This document shows, piece after piece, positions 44,926 to 55,402 of a DNA stretch of 64,000 nt (the first letter of the stretch is position 1; the number at the start of each line of letters is the position of its first letter). The notes beneath the pieces were generated by a model. The model was not told the DNA's origin, made no database searches, and worked only from the letters and a program-made list of their open reading frames with translations. Origin of the DNA: Deinandra increscens subsp. villosa (taxonomy: Eukaryota; Streptophyta; Magnoliopsida; Asterales; Asteraceae); the NCBI GenBank assembly GCA_039602395.1, contig JBCNJP010000010.1:95633729-95697728 (forward strand), read 5' to 3'. Position numbers and translations under genes: made by a program.

Positions 44926-47495
44926 ATGGCAGACGAGATGCTCGACGAAGAGATTAAGTTTGAACCAGATCATTGCATTCCAGCATATCTTGAAGATCCT
45001 CCGGAGAAGCATATGGAACTATTTTATTCTCTGGTGGCAGGGATGAATGTTTGCAAAATCAACCATGCGCTGAGGACAAGTGTGCTGATTGACGAGCAAC
45101 TTGTGAGAGAGTTCTGGGGCACAGCTAGAGCAAGTGCAGACAAGACACAGATCTCTGCTACTATTCAGAACAGGCCGATTGTAATTCTGGAGGAAGATAT
45201 AAGGAAAGGGCTAAACATCAATGATCGTGCTACCGATCCGATTGAATATCCAAAGGAAGCTGTTTTGGCGGGTGCTCAATCCATGGGATATGAAGGAAAA
45301 TTCCCGCCTATCTTTAAGAAGCTGTTGCCACATTACTGGAGGTGCCTGGCTCATTACATGCAGAAATCTTTTCTGGGCAAAAGAACAAGCTTCGATCAGC
45401 TCAACAAGCTACATGGAACTGCATTCGTCGCATTGGCCTTGGATTGGAACTTTAACTTCTCCAAGATGATGTTACTTGACTGGATAGGCAATGCGGACCT
45501 GAGCGCACGTGAACAGTTCCTGATGACACCTAGGTTTGTTCAAATGGTGGTCATGGAGAAGTACCCAATGATAGAAGAGAGAATAGAGAAGCTGGATATA
45601 AAGGTTATGGATTGTGGAGTGTTTGGGCTACAGACTCAAGACAGAAGGGGTAAAAATAGTTTTCAAGGAAGGCTGGAATGGGTCAAGAGGGGTGCATTTC
45701 CCGAGGTGGCAAGGGAACAAGAGATTGAAGAGTCTGAACCAGAAGCCGATGTGCCAACTATTAATGCATCTGTTGCTGAAGATCAAGATATAACAGCAAC
45801 CCCAGCTGTAAATGTGCAAGATGAAGATGAGGTGATCCCTTCAGATGAAGAAAACGTTATGGATGATATCTTTCCAGCTCATGAAAATGTAAATGATGAT
45901 GACATATATGGGGATTTGGGACCCATCAGTCACAAGAGATCAAGGGATGACATGCTCATGTCTTCGAGCAGCGATGCAACCCCTCCCGAGCTAAGTCTGA
46001 ATATAGAGGATGTTCTTGAAGAACCCATCCCTGCTCGTGAACCATCTCCAAGGAAGAAGACTGATCCAAGAAGCATAAGGTTCAAATTTACTAAGACTAG
46101 CTCAAGTCTGTTAATGGTCCATCCATCTGAGTGCTAGCTCTCAAAGTACAACCTATGCAAGAAGAAAGCCCTGTTCAAGAAGATTCAACGATCCCAAGTG
46201 TTGAAGTTCAACCTGCCCAAGTACAGACTGAAGGTCCTCTTCTGACCGAACGTAGCCCTGTTCGGGAAGAAAGGCAATTTCTGGAGGTTGACAACACTTT
46301 TGTTGTACCCAGTCCAGTGAGAGTGAGCGTCTCAACTGTGACAAGCCTGCCACCGACCATGCCTAGCTTTCGTCCATTCCAAGCTGCTGAGCTCCCAATC
46401 GAAATGAGGATAAGCACTGATCCTCATATTAACTTTCTGATGTCTCAGAACAGAATTAGAGAGAATGAGATAAAAGCTCTCCAGGCAGAAAACAGAAGGT
46501 TACAAGAGAAGGAGGTGGCAGACAAGAATAGAATGAAGTATCTGTATGAGACCTTAATGGACCTGAAGAAGAAGTTTACTGGTTTAAAGAGTGTTGTGGA
46601 GTCCAAAATCTTCAGGTGCCGCAGGTCAAAGTTCATCTCAAGGAGTTGCAAGGTACAGAAGCTGTGAATGTAGATGATGGAGATGACAGTATTGAAATGT
46701 CTGACTATGCCCGAAGTGGAAGGGTCATCTCCAAAGCACCTGAAGGCCATGACAATTGGTTTAAGGAATTCTTCCAAGGTCCAGCCCCCACTCAATACAC
46801 CCTTGATGTGGGTGAAAGCTCCATAGATAGAAGGGGGAGTCGTGAGAGCCATCCTGTGCTGGCACTATGATTCAGAGAAGAAATTGTTTGCCGTAATCCG
46901 TGACGGCTACAGTCCAGTGGAGTACTACAGAACACGTGCCCAATTTCATACCTGGACTGAGCCTGAGATTAGAAGTTTGCTAAGGGCTCCGTACATCAAC
47001 CGATGGAACAACTCAGAAGGAGATCTTATTCGCAACAATTTGCTGAGCCAACTAGAAAATAACTTTGCAAACTTCGAGCTAAAGCAAGTGAGATGGGTCG
47101 AGACTGGCACTGACCCAGTGACTGGAGAGTCCATAGGTGAAGCAAGGAGACCACCCACCAAGCGCACAAGAGTAATCAACATGTTGGATGAGATTGAAGA
47201 CGGTACACTGGTCAAAAACTTTGACTGTTGGTGTTATGATCCAACAACTCATGAGGTGGTGGTGCTCTGCAAAAGGATGAGGCAATTCCGCTTCTACGAT
47301 CCGGTCGATTTGCTAAGATTTGGAGAAAGAGACATAAAGCTCCTCGCCTCCCAACCTATTCTCGGGGATGAGAACGATATGGAAAATGCTATAAGGGTGG
47401 GAATCTTTCATGGAACGGCGAATCGGATCGTGGAGAACGGATGGTGGTCAAACAATGTGCAGAACACGTTCAGATTCGATCTGCAGCTGCCATAG
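44926..47495 (+). pseudogene. Third gene behind pol (about 850 codons), frameshifted
   Basis: The frame from ATG 44926 runs to a stop at 46137 (403 codons). It continues in other frames at about 46100-46620, 46616-46870 and 46842-47495, so about three indels break it. The N-terminal domain (about residues 25-210) contains a REFWGTA segment, an MGYEGKFPP segment, FNFSKMM at about 176 and a FLMTPRFVQ segment at about 200. An acidic linker, a coiled coil (about 46435-46610) and a basic-aromatic C-terminal domain (46842-47495, starting AILCWHYDSEKKLF) follow. I recall many composite-family proteins with this REFWxTA / NFSK / MYPRFLQ pattern annotated as hypothetical or 'synaptobrevin, longin-like'; that is memory, and no function is established. 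There is no signal peptide and no obvious membrane helix, unlike an envelope protein. The gene ends 22 bp before the polypurine tract. Confidence 0.75.
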
Positions 47496-47516
47496 GTGGT
47501 CTAATGGTTCATGCCT

Positions 47517-47525
47517 AGGGGAAGA
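47517..47525 (+). other. Polypurine tract
   Basis: AGGGGAAGA directly precedes the 3' LTR. The identical word precedes the 3' LTR of the related decayed element at 60039-60047. Confidence 0.9.
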
Positions 47526-47526
47526 T

Positions 47527-47914
47527 TGTTGGGCTAGTTATTTTAGAGGCATGAACATTAGTTTTTGGGCTTATTTAGTTTATGTTTTAGGCCATGTGGG
47601 CCGATTATTTATGTTTATGATTGGGCTTGTTAGAGTTTATGATTGGCCCAAGGGTTTGTAAGAGGTGGTATAAATACCACCTCATGTTTATGATTATCTA
47701 AGCCTTGGAAATTACTGTTTACGATTTCTTCTCTCTTTGGTGTTTCCGATCAGCTTCAATTGTGTTCAAGTGTGTAGTATTTCTCATTCAAGACTTGATC
47801 TTTAGCTTAGATCTAGTCTCTTTCTTATACATACTTCTTGAATCAATCACATACGAGGATTCCGCACTCGTTTGTGATTAGATATCGTGTGTTTGGTTAG
47901 ATTTCGGACCTACA
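47527..47914 (+). repeat. 3' LTR (388 bp)
   Basis: Starts TGTTGGGCTAGTTA and ends CGGACCTACA. It is nearly identical to 35352-35741. The differences cluster in the downstream half, for example around the GTTTACGA word and the CT repeat. Confidence 0.95.
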
Positions 47915-48267
47915 GGGGCTTAGGGACAATGGGTTCGTCGCGGGGCAAGCAGCGCGGAACGCCGAGGCTGGCCAAAGTCGCTAAACACGAGGGAGCCTGT
48001 CTCAAAAATCAACATGTGTTCATCGTCTTTTCCTTTGATACTTTTGGGTTCCTTGCGCCGGAGGAGGTTGATTTCCTACGACGGGTTTAGCAGGTTGTGC
48101 ATAGCAATTCGACATCCCCCAAGGCGCATAACTTTGTATTTAGTAGAATTGGGTTTGCAATCCAAAAAGGGTTTGCGGCGCAGCTTGTTGCCTGCTTACC
48201 CGCCACTTCTTTGTAATTTGTTGGTTTTAATGAAAGATAGAACAATGACCTTCAGAAGAAAAAAAGG
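47915..48267 (+). pseudogene. Reverse-transcriptase gene fragment, part B, with 3' tail
   Basis: Continues the gene broken at 35351. After the junction come GQAAR-like and KVAKHEGAC segments, then HVFIVFSFDTFGFLAPEEVDFLRRV, and a final FAIQKGFAAQLVA stretch ending at TAA 48214-48216. About 40 bp of 3' untranslated sequence and an A-rich tail (about 48254-48266) follow. A 5' truncation plus an A-rich 3' end suggests insertion by target-primed reverse transcription into the RTE LINE. Confidence 0.7.
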
Positions 48268-48818
48268 AGATAGTTAACGACGCTGGTTAGATTAGTGGAC
48301 ACTATCATTGTCGATGGGAGGAGAAGGTGAGGGAGGCCAAAACTGACCTGGGACGAACAGATTAGGCATGATTTGCTAGAGTTTCAGCTCCCTAAGGATA
48401 TGGTCAAGGATATGACTTTTGGAGAATAGTTTTCAGGTTAAGGACCTTTACGGTGGGGGGTAGCATTTGTTTTCTGGCGCCACCGTTTTAACTTCGTTAT
48501 CCCTTTGTATGGTAGCCTATGTACTTTATATGTTCTAGGTTTTAATGTTTCCTAATTATGTTTACAACATGTAGTATACTAATGATTTGGGCTTAGCTTT
48601 TTTGTTAGCCCCGTATTTTTTTATTTGTTTCGAGGTATCGTGCTCTAAGATTTCGATTGCACTTTCAACTCCGCCACGACCCGAGGGTCTCCATGGAAGC
48701 GGCCTCTTTATCCTTTTGGGATAAAGGAAAGACTTGCTTACATCCACCCTTCCCAGACCTACCAGCTTATTGGCGGGATTTTACTGTGGTTGGTTGTTGT
48801 TGTTGTTTGTTGTGTGTG

Positions 48819-48819
<1 letters not shown>
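48268..48819 (+). pseudogene. RTE-type LINE, part 2: C-terminus and 3' UTR with TTG tail
   Basis: From 48279 the LINE frame resumes: a VDTIIVDGRRR segment, a stop, then GRPKLTWDEQIRHDLLE. This matches the plant RTE C-terminus (RGRPKKTW-x-EQIKxDL). The 3' UTR follows. Its last part (about 48680-48815), with gggtctccatggaagc and the terminal ggttggttgttgttgttg, is the hallmark plant RTE 3' end. The (TA)n tract begins directly after it. Confidence 0.85.

Positions 48820-48878
<59 letters not shown>
48820..48878. repeat. (TA)n microsatellite at the 3' end of the RTE LINE
   Basis: About 58 bp of pure AT repeat. Together with 33692-33736 it marks the original target site of the LINE. Confidence 0.9.
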
Positions 48879-48879
<1 letters not shown>

Positions 48880-49918
48880 GGGTTAGGTTCAAATGAGAAC
48901 CAATTGGTTTTGAAAACTTTTGAGAACCATTTTTGGCCACTAATTTTGAATAAGAGACCACTCAAATTCATGGGGAGGGGGGGGGGTTCCCTATATATAA
49001 CTATATATATATATGATATTTTGCATTTTTATCACAAGAGGTTACAAGTCACTGGTAACTGATTTCGTGATAAGGTTCTTGTTTGTTAAGTTCATAGGTT
49101 CGAGTCTAGAGAAATACATTTTTTTCCGGTAATATTTTGATTAAACTTTTTAGACTTTATTTTTAATAATATAAGTTTTTAGACTTTACTTTTAATAATA
49201 AAGGTTATGCTGCGGAGTAATTAACAACAAAAAAAAAAACTATTCTGTGCAGTGCGAAGGTCATTGTGTTTAGTGCCGACCCGTTGTTATCCAAGGTTTG
49301 AATGTGAGGTAGATTTTTTTTAACTAAAGTCCTATGTTTGAATCTCACTTATTTTTTTCTTATTAGTTTTTGCTTTATTTATTTCATGTTCTATGGTTTA
49401 TTTCTTTCTATTTTTACTCTAATTTCGTTGTCAATATCACAATATAACATTTTTTATATTAAAGACTTGTGTTTAACATTTAGAAAGTCAAAGAAGTGTC
49501 TTTGATTAGTTTGACCTTTTGCTTTGTTATATATATTGTTGGAAAAAATATCAAATGTTGAAGTAGCAACGCGGTTGTAGAGAATTTGGTTTCTTTCGAA
49601 CCACTAGATATCGTATGTTCTACTCCCAGCGTGTGGGGTTTTTTTTCTTCCTTCACGATTTTTTGTTTTCATTTTAAGTAAAAGTTATTAATTTCCTCTA
49701 AATGGTTAACATGTTGGGTTGTAGTTTTGTTGGGTTGTAGTTTAGTGGTTAAGGCTTAGGTCTTTATACTTTGCATGTTATTGACCAATGTTCAAAACTT
49801 GTTTGCTTTATTTTTTTTTGTTTCAGTTTTATTTACCTTAAATAATATTTTTTTAGAATCTTTAAACATGTGTTGTAGTGCAGTAGTTAAGGTTTAGCCC
49901 GCCTTCACTTTGTGAGAT
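48879..49918. other. Non-coding DNA with tRNA-like / SINE-like modules
   Basis: A phrase gttaggttcaaatgagaacc at 48884-48903 recalls a dispersed plant repeat. A G run lies at about 48974-48986. From 49040 onward, segments with B-box-like words (for example ggttcgagtct at about 49100) alternate with T-rich blocks. Candidate modules lie at about 49050-49110, 49240-49350, 49560-49640 and 49720-49800, and a fifth is split by the hAT element (49870-49918 plus 51417-51450). None is an intact tRNA gene. Confidence 0.4.
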
Positions 49919-51416
49919 CAGTGGCGAACCTAGGATTCTTTTTGATGGGGTTCAGAAATTTCTACGGTACGGTTGTCCATCCTTATATACAATTTTTTTT
50001 GGATCGGTTCAATTGGGTTCGGTCGGGGCACGTTTCATGATAACATCAACATATTCGACGGTCTAGAGGATGAATGTCCCGCTTTTCATACTACAAATAG
50101 TTCATATTACCTACGTATAAAAATACGAAATTATATCACCAATCACATTACAATTCCCTATTGAAAATAAACACAATTAGGCTAGTGTGCTTGAACTATA
50201 GCACAACAAATTAGACCATTTGATGTATTTTCAGTTCACAAAATAAACACAACTAGGCCACTGATATACTTTTAATTCACATTACAAAATTATATAGTTA
50301 TGTCGGGGCACGTTACATGATAACATCAACATATTCGACGGTCTAGAGGATGAATGTCCCGCTTTTCATACTACAAATAGTTCAAATTACCTACGTATAA
50401 AAATACGAAATTATATCACCAATCACATTACAATTCCCTATTGAAAATAAACACAATTAGGCTAGTGTGCTTGAACTATAGCACAACAAATTAGACCATT
50501 TGATGTATTTTCAGTTCACAAAATAAACACAACTAGGCCACTGATATACTTTTAATTCACATTACAAAATTATATAGTTATGTACACAATTATGATTTCT
50601 GAATATATTATCAAATCTCAATTGGCAAGTTTTTTTTTATTTTTTTTTTATTTTTATATATTGTAATTTGGATTTATAATTACAAAACTCAAACCTAATA
50701 TACATACAAAGTTCAAACTTAAAAACGGTTTTAGAAATCAGTCCAATAGATTCTCAAATCTAAGTTCACAAAATAAATTACAATTCTCAAATCTCAACTC
50801 ACAAAATAATTCTCAAGTTCCAAAACACAGATTCAAGAGAGAGACGATGACTCACCTCACCGAAAGCAAAAAACACCAGTCGCCTAAAATATGTCGAAGT
50901 GCGGAGTTCGCCCGTTGGTGTGAAATGGCCAAAGACGGAATAGGGAAATCGAAATCTAGAGAAAAAAAATCAAAATTGAGAGTAGGGATGGCACCGATGA
51001 CGTTTCAGATTTCTTAAATTATCTTAATTAGAATTATAAATTTATATTTATGTAATATTTTTAATAATTTGGGTATTGAGTATTGAGTTTGAGACTTTGG
51101 ATAATTGAGTTAAAAGATTTAATATTATTGGGCTCATTGGTCTTGGATCATTGATCAAATATTTCAATCTTATAGATTAGTTTTTATAAGTTAGTTTTGT
51201 GATAATTTTTTTTTGTAATACGATTAAATCTGTAAAATATAAAAAATTTAAACTAGATTTTTTTTTTAGAGTTTAGGGTCGGTATAAAAATTTCATGGGG
51301 TTTGGTGTTCAAATTTATTGAGGTTTGGTTAAGATAAAATCGGATATATATAATTACGTAGAAAAAATTCATGGATGTCGACCGAACCCGTTGACTATAC
51401 CTTAGGTACGCCACTG
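49919..51416. mobile_element. hAT non-autonomous element (CAGTGGCG family), 1498 bp
   Basis: The left terminus is CAGTGGCGAACCTAGG and the right terminus, read inward, is CAGTGGCGTACCTAAGG. The flanking 8-bp duplications TGTGAGAT (49911-49918 and 51417-51424) are perfect. There is no transposase. It carries an internal 280-bp tandem duplication. Its termini match those of the element at 5532-9065. Confidence 0.9.
50022..50583. repeat. 280-bp tandem duplication inside the hAT element
   Basis: 50022-50301 is repeated at 50302-50581 with an offset of exactly 280 bp. I find only two differences (gttt/gtta near 50033/50313 and one near 50104/50384). The duplication is therefore recent, or possibly an assembly artefact. 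Confidence 0.95.
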
Positions 51417-51424
51417 TGTGAGAT

Positions 51425-52165
51425 GTCGTTTACCTAGGTTCAAACTCTGTTTTGAGCTTTTTTATTTTATTTTTCTTTTTGTTTTTTCTTCTATTTTTTA
51501 TTATTTATTTGTTCACTTTTTGTTATATTTCTTCAACAGTAATTAATCTAATCTTTTATTTTCTATGTACGTTCTTTAGATTTTCTATAGTAATTTGTTA
51601 TATGTATTATTTTTTTTACTTTTTTGCATTACAAGTTATTACTTCGACCTTCTTCTTTACCCTTATATCGATTTATACCGTTATAAATTATAATCACAAC
51701 ATGCTGTCCGGATTAAAACCTAGTAGTACCAAAATCTTTTAAATCATGATCGATGGGCGTTATTGCCACGACTTGAAAAAAAAATATGGAGAGGACACGA
51801 TCTTCATGGGCAAATCCCAACCACGCGATCCCAATCTCAATCTCCTTGTTTCTACTCCTTATCTCTTCAATATTTTATGTTTTTATAAATTCATTTGCAT
51901 AATATTTTATTTTATCATGCCATTCTTTGAATAAATATTGAGGTTGACTGCTGGATAATGATAAAAATTAATTATTTGGAATTTATTTTCACATCTACCT
52001 ACTCTAATAAAAAATTACAACTCTTGATATATATTAATACTAAATTTATTCTCACAAAAGTTTTCCCTTTCAAATTTTAAGGATGTGTATACAAAGATGG
52101 GCGTTACCACGCGTGACGAATTTTATTAAGCGTACATTGTGACTCAAACTCTTACACTCAAGGAG
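51425..52165. other. Non-coding spacer
   Basis: T-rich DNA after the split tRNA-like module. Open frames here are low-complexity Phe/Ile runs without domain content. Nothing recognised. Confidence 0.5.
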
Positions 52166-52265
52166 TATACCTGTAATATGATGTATTGGGAAGACCCATG
52201 ACCACACAGGCTTGGGTCCCTTTGGGTCCCTTACAAAAACTAATCTATTTGTCTTATATGTGTAG

Positions 52266-54517
52266 GAATCATTCAATAAATCTCAGATAAGCGTTTGGGT
52301 TATAGATAGCGGATATTCCAGTCACATGACAAGGAATAAACTCTTATTAAAAAATATAAACAAACATGATAGAGTTCCAGTTGCTTTTGAAAACGCTGAA
52401 TGTCACATTTTTAGACAATGAATGGTGGCAAATGGGAAGCTTAATTTCGATAAGGTAAATTTTGTTGATGTTCTTAACTTCAACCTTCTTAGTGTCTCAC
52501 AGATGTGTAACAAGAAGTTGTATGTTTTATTAAATGAATCTGAGAAACTTGTATTAAAGCCTACTATAAAAATTATTGAGGAAATGATTTTGCTTAAAGC
52601 ACACAGGAAAGAAGGTTTATACATTTTAGATATGGCACATAAAACATCTAAGGATGATATCATCTATCTTATATCTAAAGCCTCAGTTGATGAGTCTGAT
52701 TTGTGACACAGAAGACTAGGTCATGTAAACTACAAAACAATAAACAAATTGGTAAAGTATGGTTTGATAAAAGGGTTTCCAAATAAACAGTTTGCATGCA
52801 TTGTGTTGCCTAATTAAAGGGTAAGTAACACAAGTCTTCTCATAAGCCCAAACTTGAAAACTCCATCAGTCACCCATTGGAATTGTTACACATGGACTTA
52901 TTTGGTCCAAAAGGGTGATAAGCTTGGGAAAGAAATCCTATTGTTTTGTAATTATTGATGATTTTTCAAGGCATACTTACGTTTTCTTTCGTAAAAATAA
53001 AGATGAAACCCCTAAGCTCTTAAAAGCCTTAATTGTTCAACTTGAAAGTCAGTCAAAATTTAATGTCAACAATTAAATGAGGGCATTATGAGACAATTTA
53101 GCGCTGCAAGAACCCCTCAGCTAGATTTTGTTGCTAAGAGGAGAAACAAGACCTTAATTGAGGCAGCAAGGTCAATGTGTGCTGAATCAAAACTTCCTGT
53201 AACATTCTAGGCAGAAGCAATAAACACTGCCTACTATGTTCAGAACATGATTTTGATTGCTAAAGGTTATAACAAGACACCATATGAACTTTGGAGGAAT
53301 ATAAATCCTAACATTTATTTCCTTAAGTCCTTTGGTTGTCGTGTTACAATATTAATAACCAATGAGCAGTTATCAAAGTTTGCTGAAAAGACAGATGATA
53401 GTTACTTTGTTAGATACTCTGGTGTGTCAAAGGCATATAGAGTATACAACATCAGAACTAAAATTCTATGAAAAATCCAAAAAACAAGTTTAGTTCTGAA
53501 CCCTCTTAGTTAATCGATATTGACTCACTAGCAAATGCTTTCAACATAACTGTTGAGAAGCCATCTAGTGAAAGTGTGCAGGTACAGGTACCTCAGTTTA
53601 CTACTGGTAATGGAAGATTCAAAGGTGTTGATTTTCCAATTTTATCATCAGTAAGCACAAGACCTACAATCCTAACTGTGACGTTTAACTTAGCTCCTGG
53701 CATAATTATTCAACTCAACTCTAATGGAATTCCCATTCCACAAGTTGAAATTATTCAAATGGTTCAGACTCTTGCACTAATAACCACGTTGAATAAGATG
53801 CCAATGAAACTACTAGTGAACACATTGATTCACATGTGAATCTGGTTTCTACTCCTACTGGAAATGAAGACTCTAATCCCTTCTCATCTGAGAAATTGAG
53901 CTCTCCAAATTCAGTTGCTATTATAAAAACTAATGAAACCTCTTTTGATTCACAAAAGTTAGACATTCAAGAACCCCCTCCTCCTTCACAAACACTAGGA
54001 CTTGAGTTATTGGTTGATCTTACTCTTTTAAGATTACCACAGTCAACTCTAAGTCATAATTCCCACCATCACTCTAGAGTGATTAAGACACTTCCTTTAG
54101 AGAATGTGATTGGAGAAGTTGAAGCACCTGTATTAACAAGAAACAAGTCAGCAAATGCAAGTTTCTGTCCAGATGCATGCTTCATGTCTCAAGCTGAGCC
54201 AAAGAAGGTGTCGGAAGCTCTAAGAGATAACAACTAGATTGAAGCATTGCAAGAAGAGCTGCTTCAAATCAAAACTCAAAAAGTTTGGGAACTGGTGGAT
54301 TTACCAAAGAATATACCACCATCAATTGGAACAAAATGGGGTTTCAGGAACCAAAAGGATGAAAAAGGCATTGTGGTAAAAAAAACAAAGCAAGGTTATA
54401 GTACAAGGTTTTGCAAAAGAAAAAGGCATTGATTATGATGAAGTTTTTACACCTGTGGCAAGGTTAGAAGCAATTAGGATCTTTTTATATCAGATGGACG
54501 TCAAGAATGCTTTCTCC
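52266..54517 (+). pseudogene. Copia Pol remnant: protease, integrase, start of RT
   Basis: Starts right after TAG 52263-52265 with the protease motif VIDSGYSSHMT (Tyr replaces the usual Cys). A LLSVSQMCNKKLYVL segment, HRRLGHVNYKT of the integrase zinc region and LLHMDLFGPK follow, with intervening stops. A deletion has removed the second integrase Asp. Next come AARTPQLDFVAKRRNKTLIEAARSM and LKSFGCRVTIL, a variable linker, and finally GIDYDEVFTPVARLEAIR and QMDVKNAF of reverse transcriptase at about 54430-54512. The polyprotein is broken by at least ten stops or shifts. Confidence 0.8.
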
Positions 54518-55397
54518 TTGAACACTCCGATAAATTAGAACAAAGTCAATGAAATAGACTCAGTTAATTGAAACCTTCGTTGACCATTTTTAAAACAAAA
54601 CTGAATTTCCAATCTCAAATGATTGCACCGATTTTTTTTAAATAATAAATTTCAAATCCTCACCATCCACCCTTGAATTACGTGGATGCCCAGTGGTAAC
54701 ACCGAACAATCACCGCTGAAAGTAAATTTAATGAAACAACTTCAACAAAAATACAAACGATGAGACCAAAAGTAAATCGAAATTCAATTTTTTTATGCAT
54801 GATTCAAAAATGGACCAACAATCAAACCAGAGAATATGCGACCAACATTAAACAACTATATGAACCCTAATCCGTTCTTTACGGCCGTCATAGAGAAAAA
54901 CAATCGAAAAACACAAAAATAATCACCGAGAACACGAAAAACCTTGAATCGGATATCGTGAGAGCCTTGAAACACTCGTTTCTTGACTTTGATACCAATT
55001 GTAAGTCCCGAAAACGGTCCTAATACGATATCTAACATCGATTGAGAGTGCGGAATCCAAACAATCGAGTGAATCAAGATGAGAGATTAAGAAAATGATA
55101 AACACAATAATAAAATTGATAAAACCTGGAATCAATAGATGCACACGATTACAATCGATCATCTGGTACACCTTTAGAGAATTTCGAATTCTCTTTCCTC
55201 TCTGGTCTCTCCAAAATGGCCACCCCCCAAATGATCTAGGAGGTTGTATTTATAGAGTCATACAACCTCCACAAACAAGCCCTAAATTTTGGCCCAAGCC
55301 CAACACACTAACACAAATATAATATATTAACTATTACAAGCCCACTAAATCTAGCCCAAACCTATTTAATACACAAGCCATAAATTTTTTCCTTACA
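54518..55397 (-). mobile_element. One-LTR copia fragment inserted with a CTCCT duplication
   Basis: The right part (55000-55397) is an LTR on the minus strand: plus-strand start TGTAAGTCCCG and end TTCCTTACA. Next to it, on the minus strand, is TTGGTATCAAAG, a diverged primer-binding site. The left part (54518-54999) is internal leader sequence that starts TGAACACTCC but is not an LTR copy. The pentamer CTCCT occurs immediately left (54513-54517) and right (55398-55402). The insert therefore has a target duplication although it has only one LTR. Confidence 0.65.
55000..55397 (-). repeat. Single LTR of the inserted fragment (398 bp)
   Basis: Contains a ttgtatttatagag / ctctataaatacaa TATA-like box (minus sense, about 55245-55258). 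It shares the ggcttgtgtattaaata and gtgtaccaga phrases with the LTR at 60048-60339, so the two are related families. Confidence 0.75.
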
Positions 55398-55402
55398 CTC
55401 CT

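Larger units (their letters stand above)
35352..47914 (+). mobile_element. Near-intact 12.6-kb Ty1/copia element with a third gene after pol
   Basis: Two LTRs of 390 and 388 bp differ at only about eight places, so insertion was fairly recent. The order is 5' LTR, primer-binding site, leader with GTTTACGA words, gag (1083 codons), pol, a 2-kb spacer with a second GTTTACGA array, a third gene, polypurine tract and 3' LTR. The target pentamers are GGGGT (35347-35351) and GGGGC (47915-47919), one mismatch. Removing the element plus one target copy restores the reading frame of the host RT-like gene. At 12.6 kb it is about twice the size of a typical plant copia element. The long gag with a coiled coil and the extra gene recall the Sirevirus branch, though the third gene shows no obvious envelope features. 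Confidence 0.93.

Noticed and set aside
44926..47495. Calling the third gene an envelope gene
   Set aside because: No signal peptide, furin-like site or membrane helix is visible. Position alone is not enough.
48759..49062. Open frames rich in Ile-Tyr repeats
   Set aside because: Translation of the (TA)n microsatellite.
51452..51742. Hydrophobic 96-codon frame that looks like a membrane protein
   Set aside because: T-rich DNA gives Phe/Leu/Ile by composition; there is no conserved motif and it sits next to repeats.
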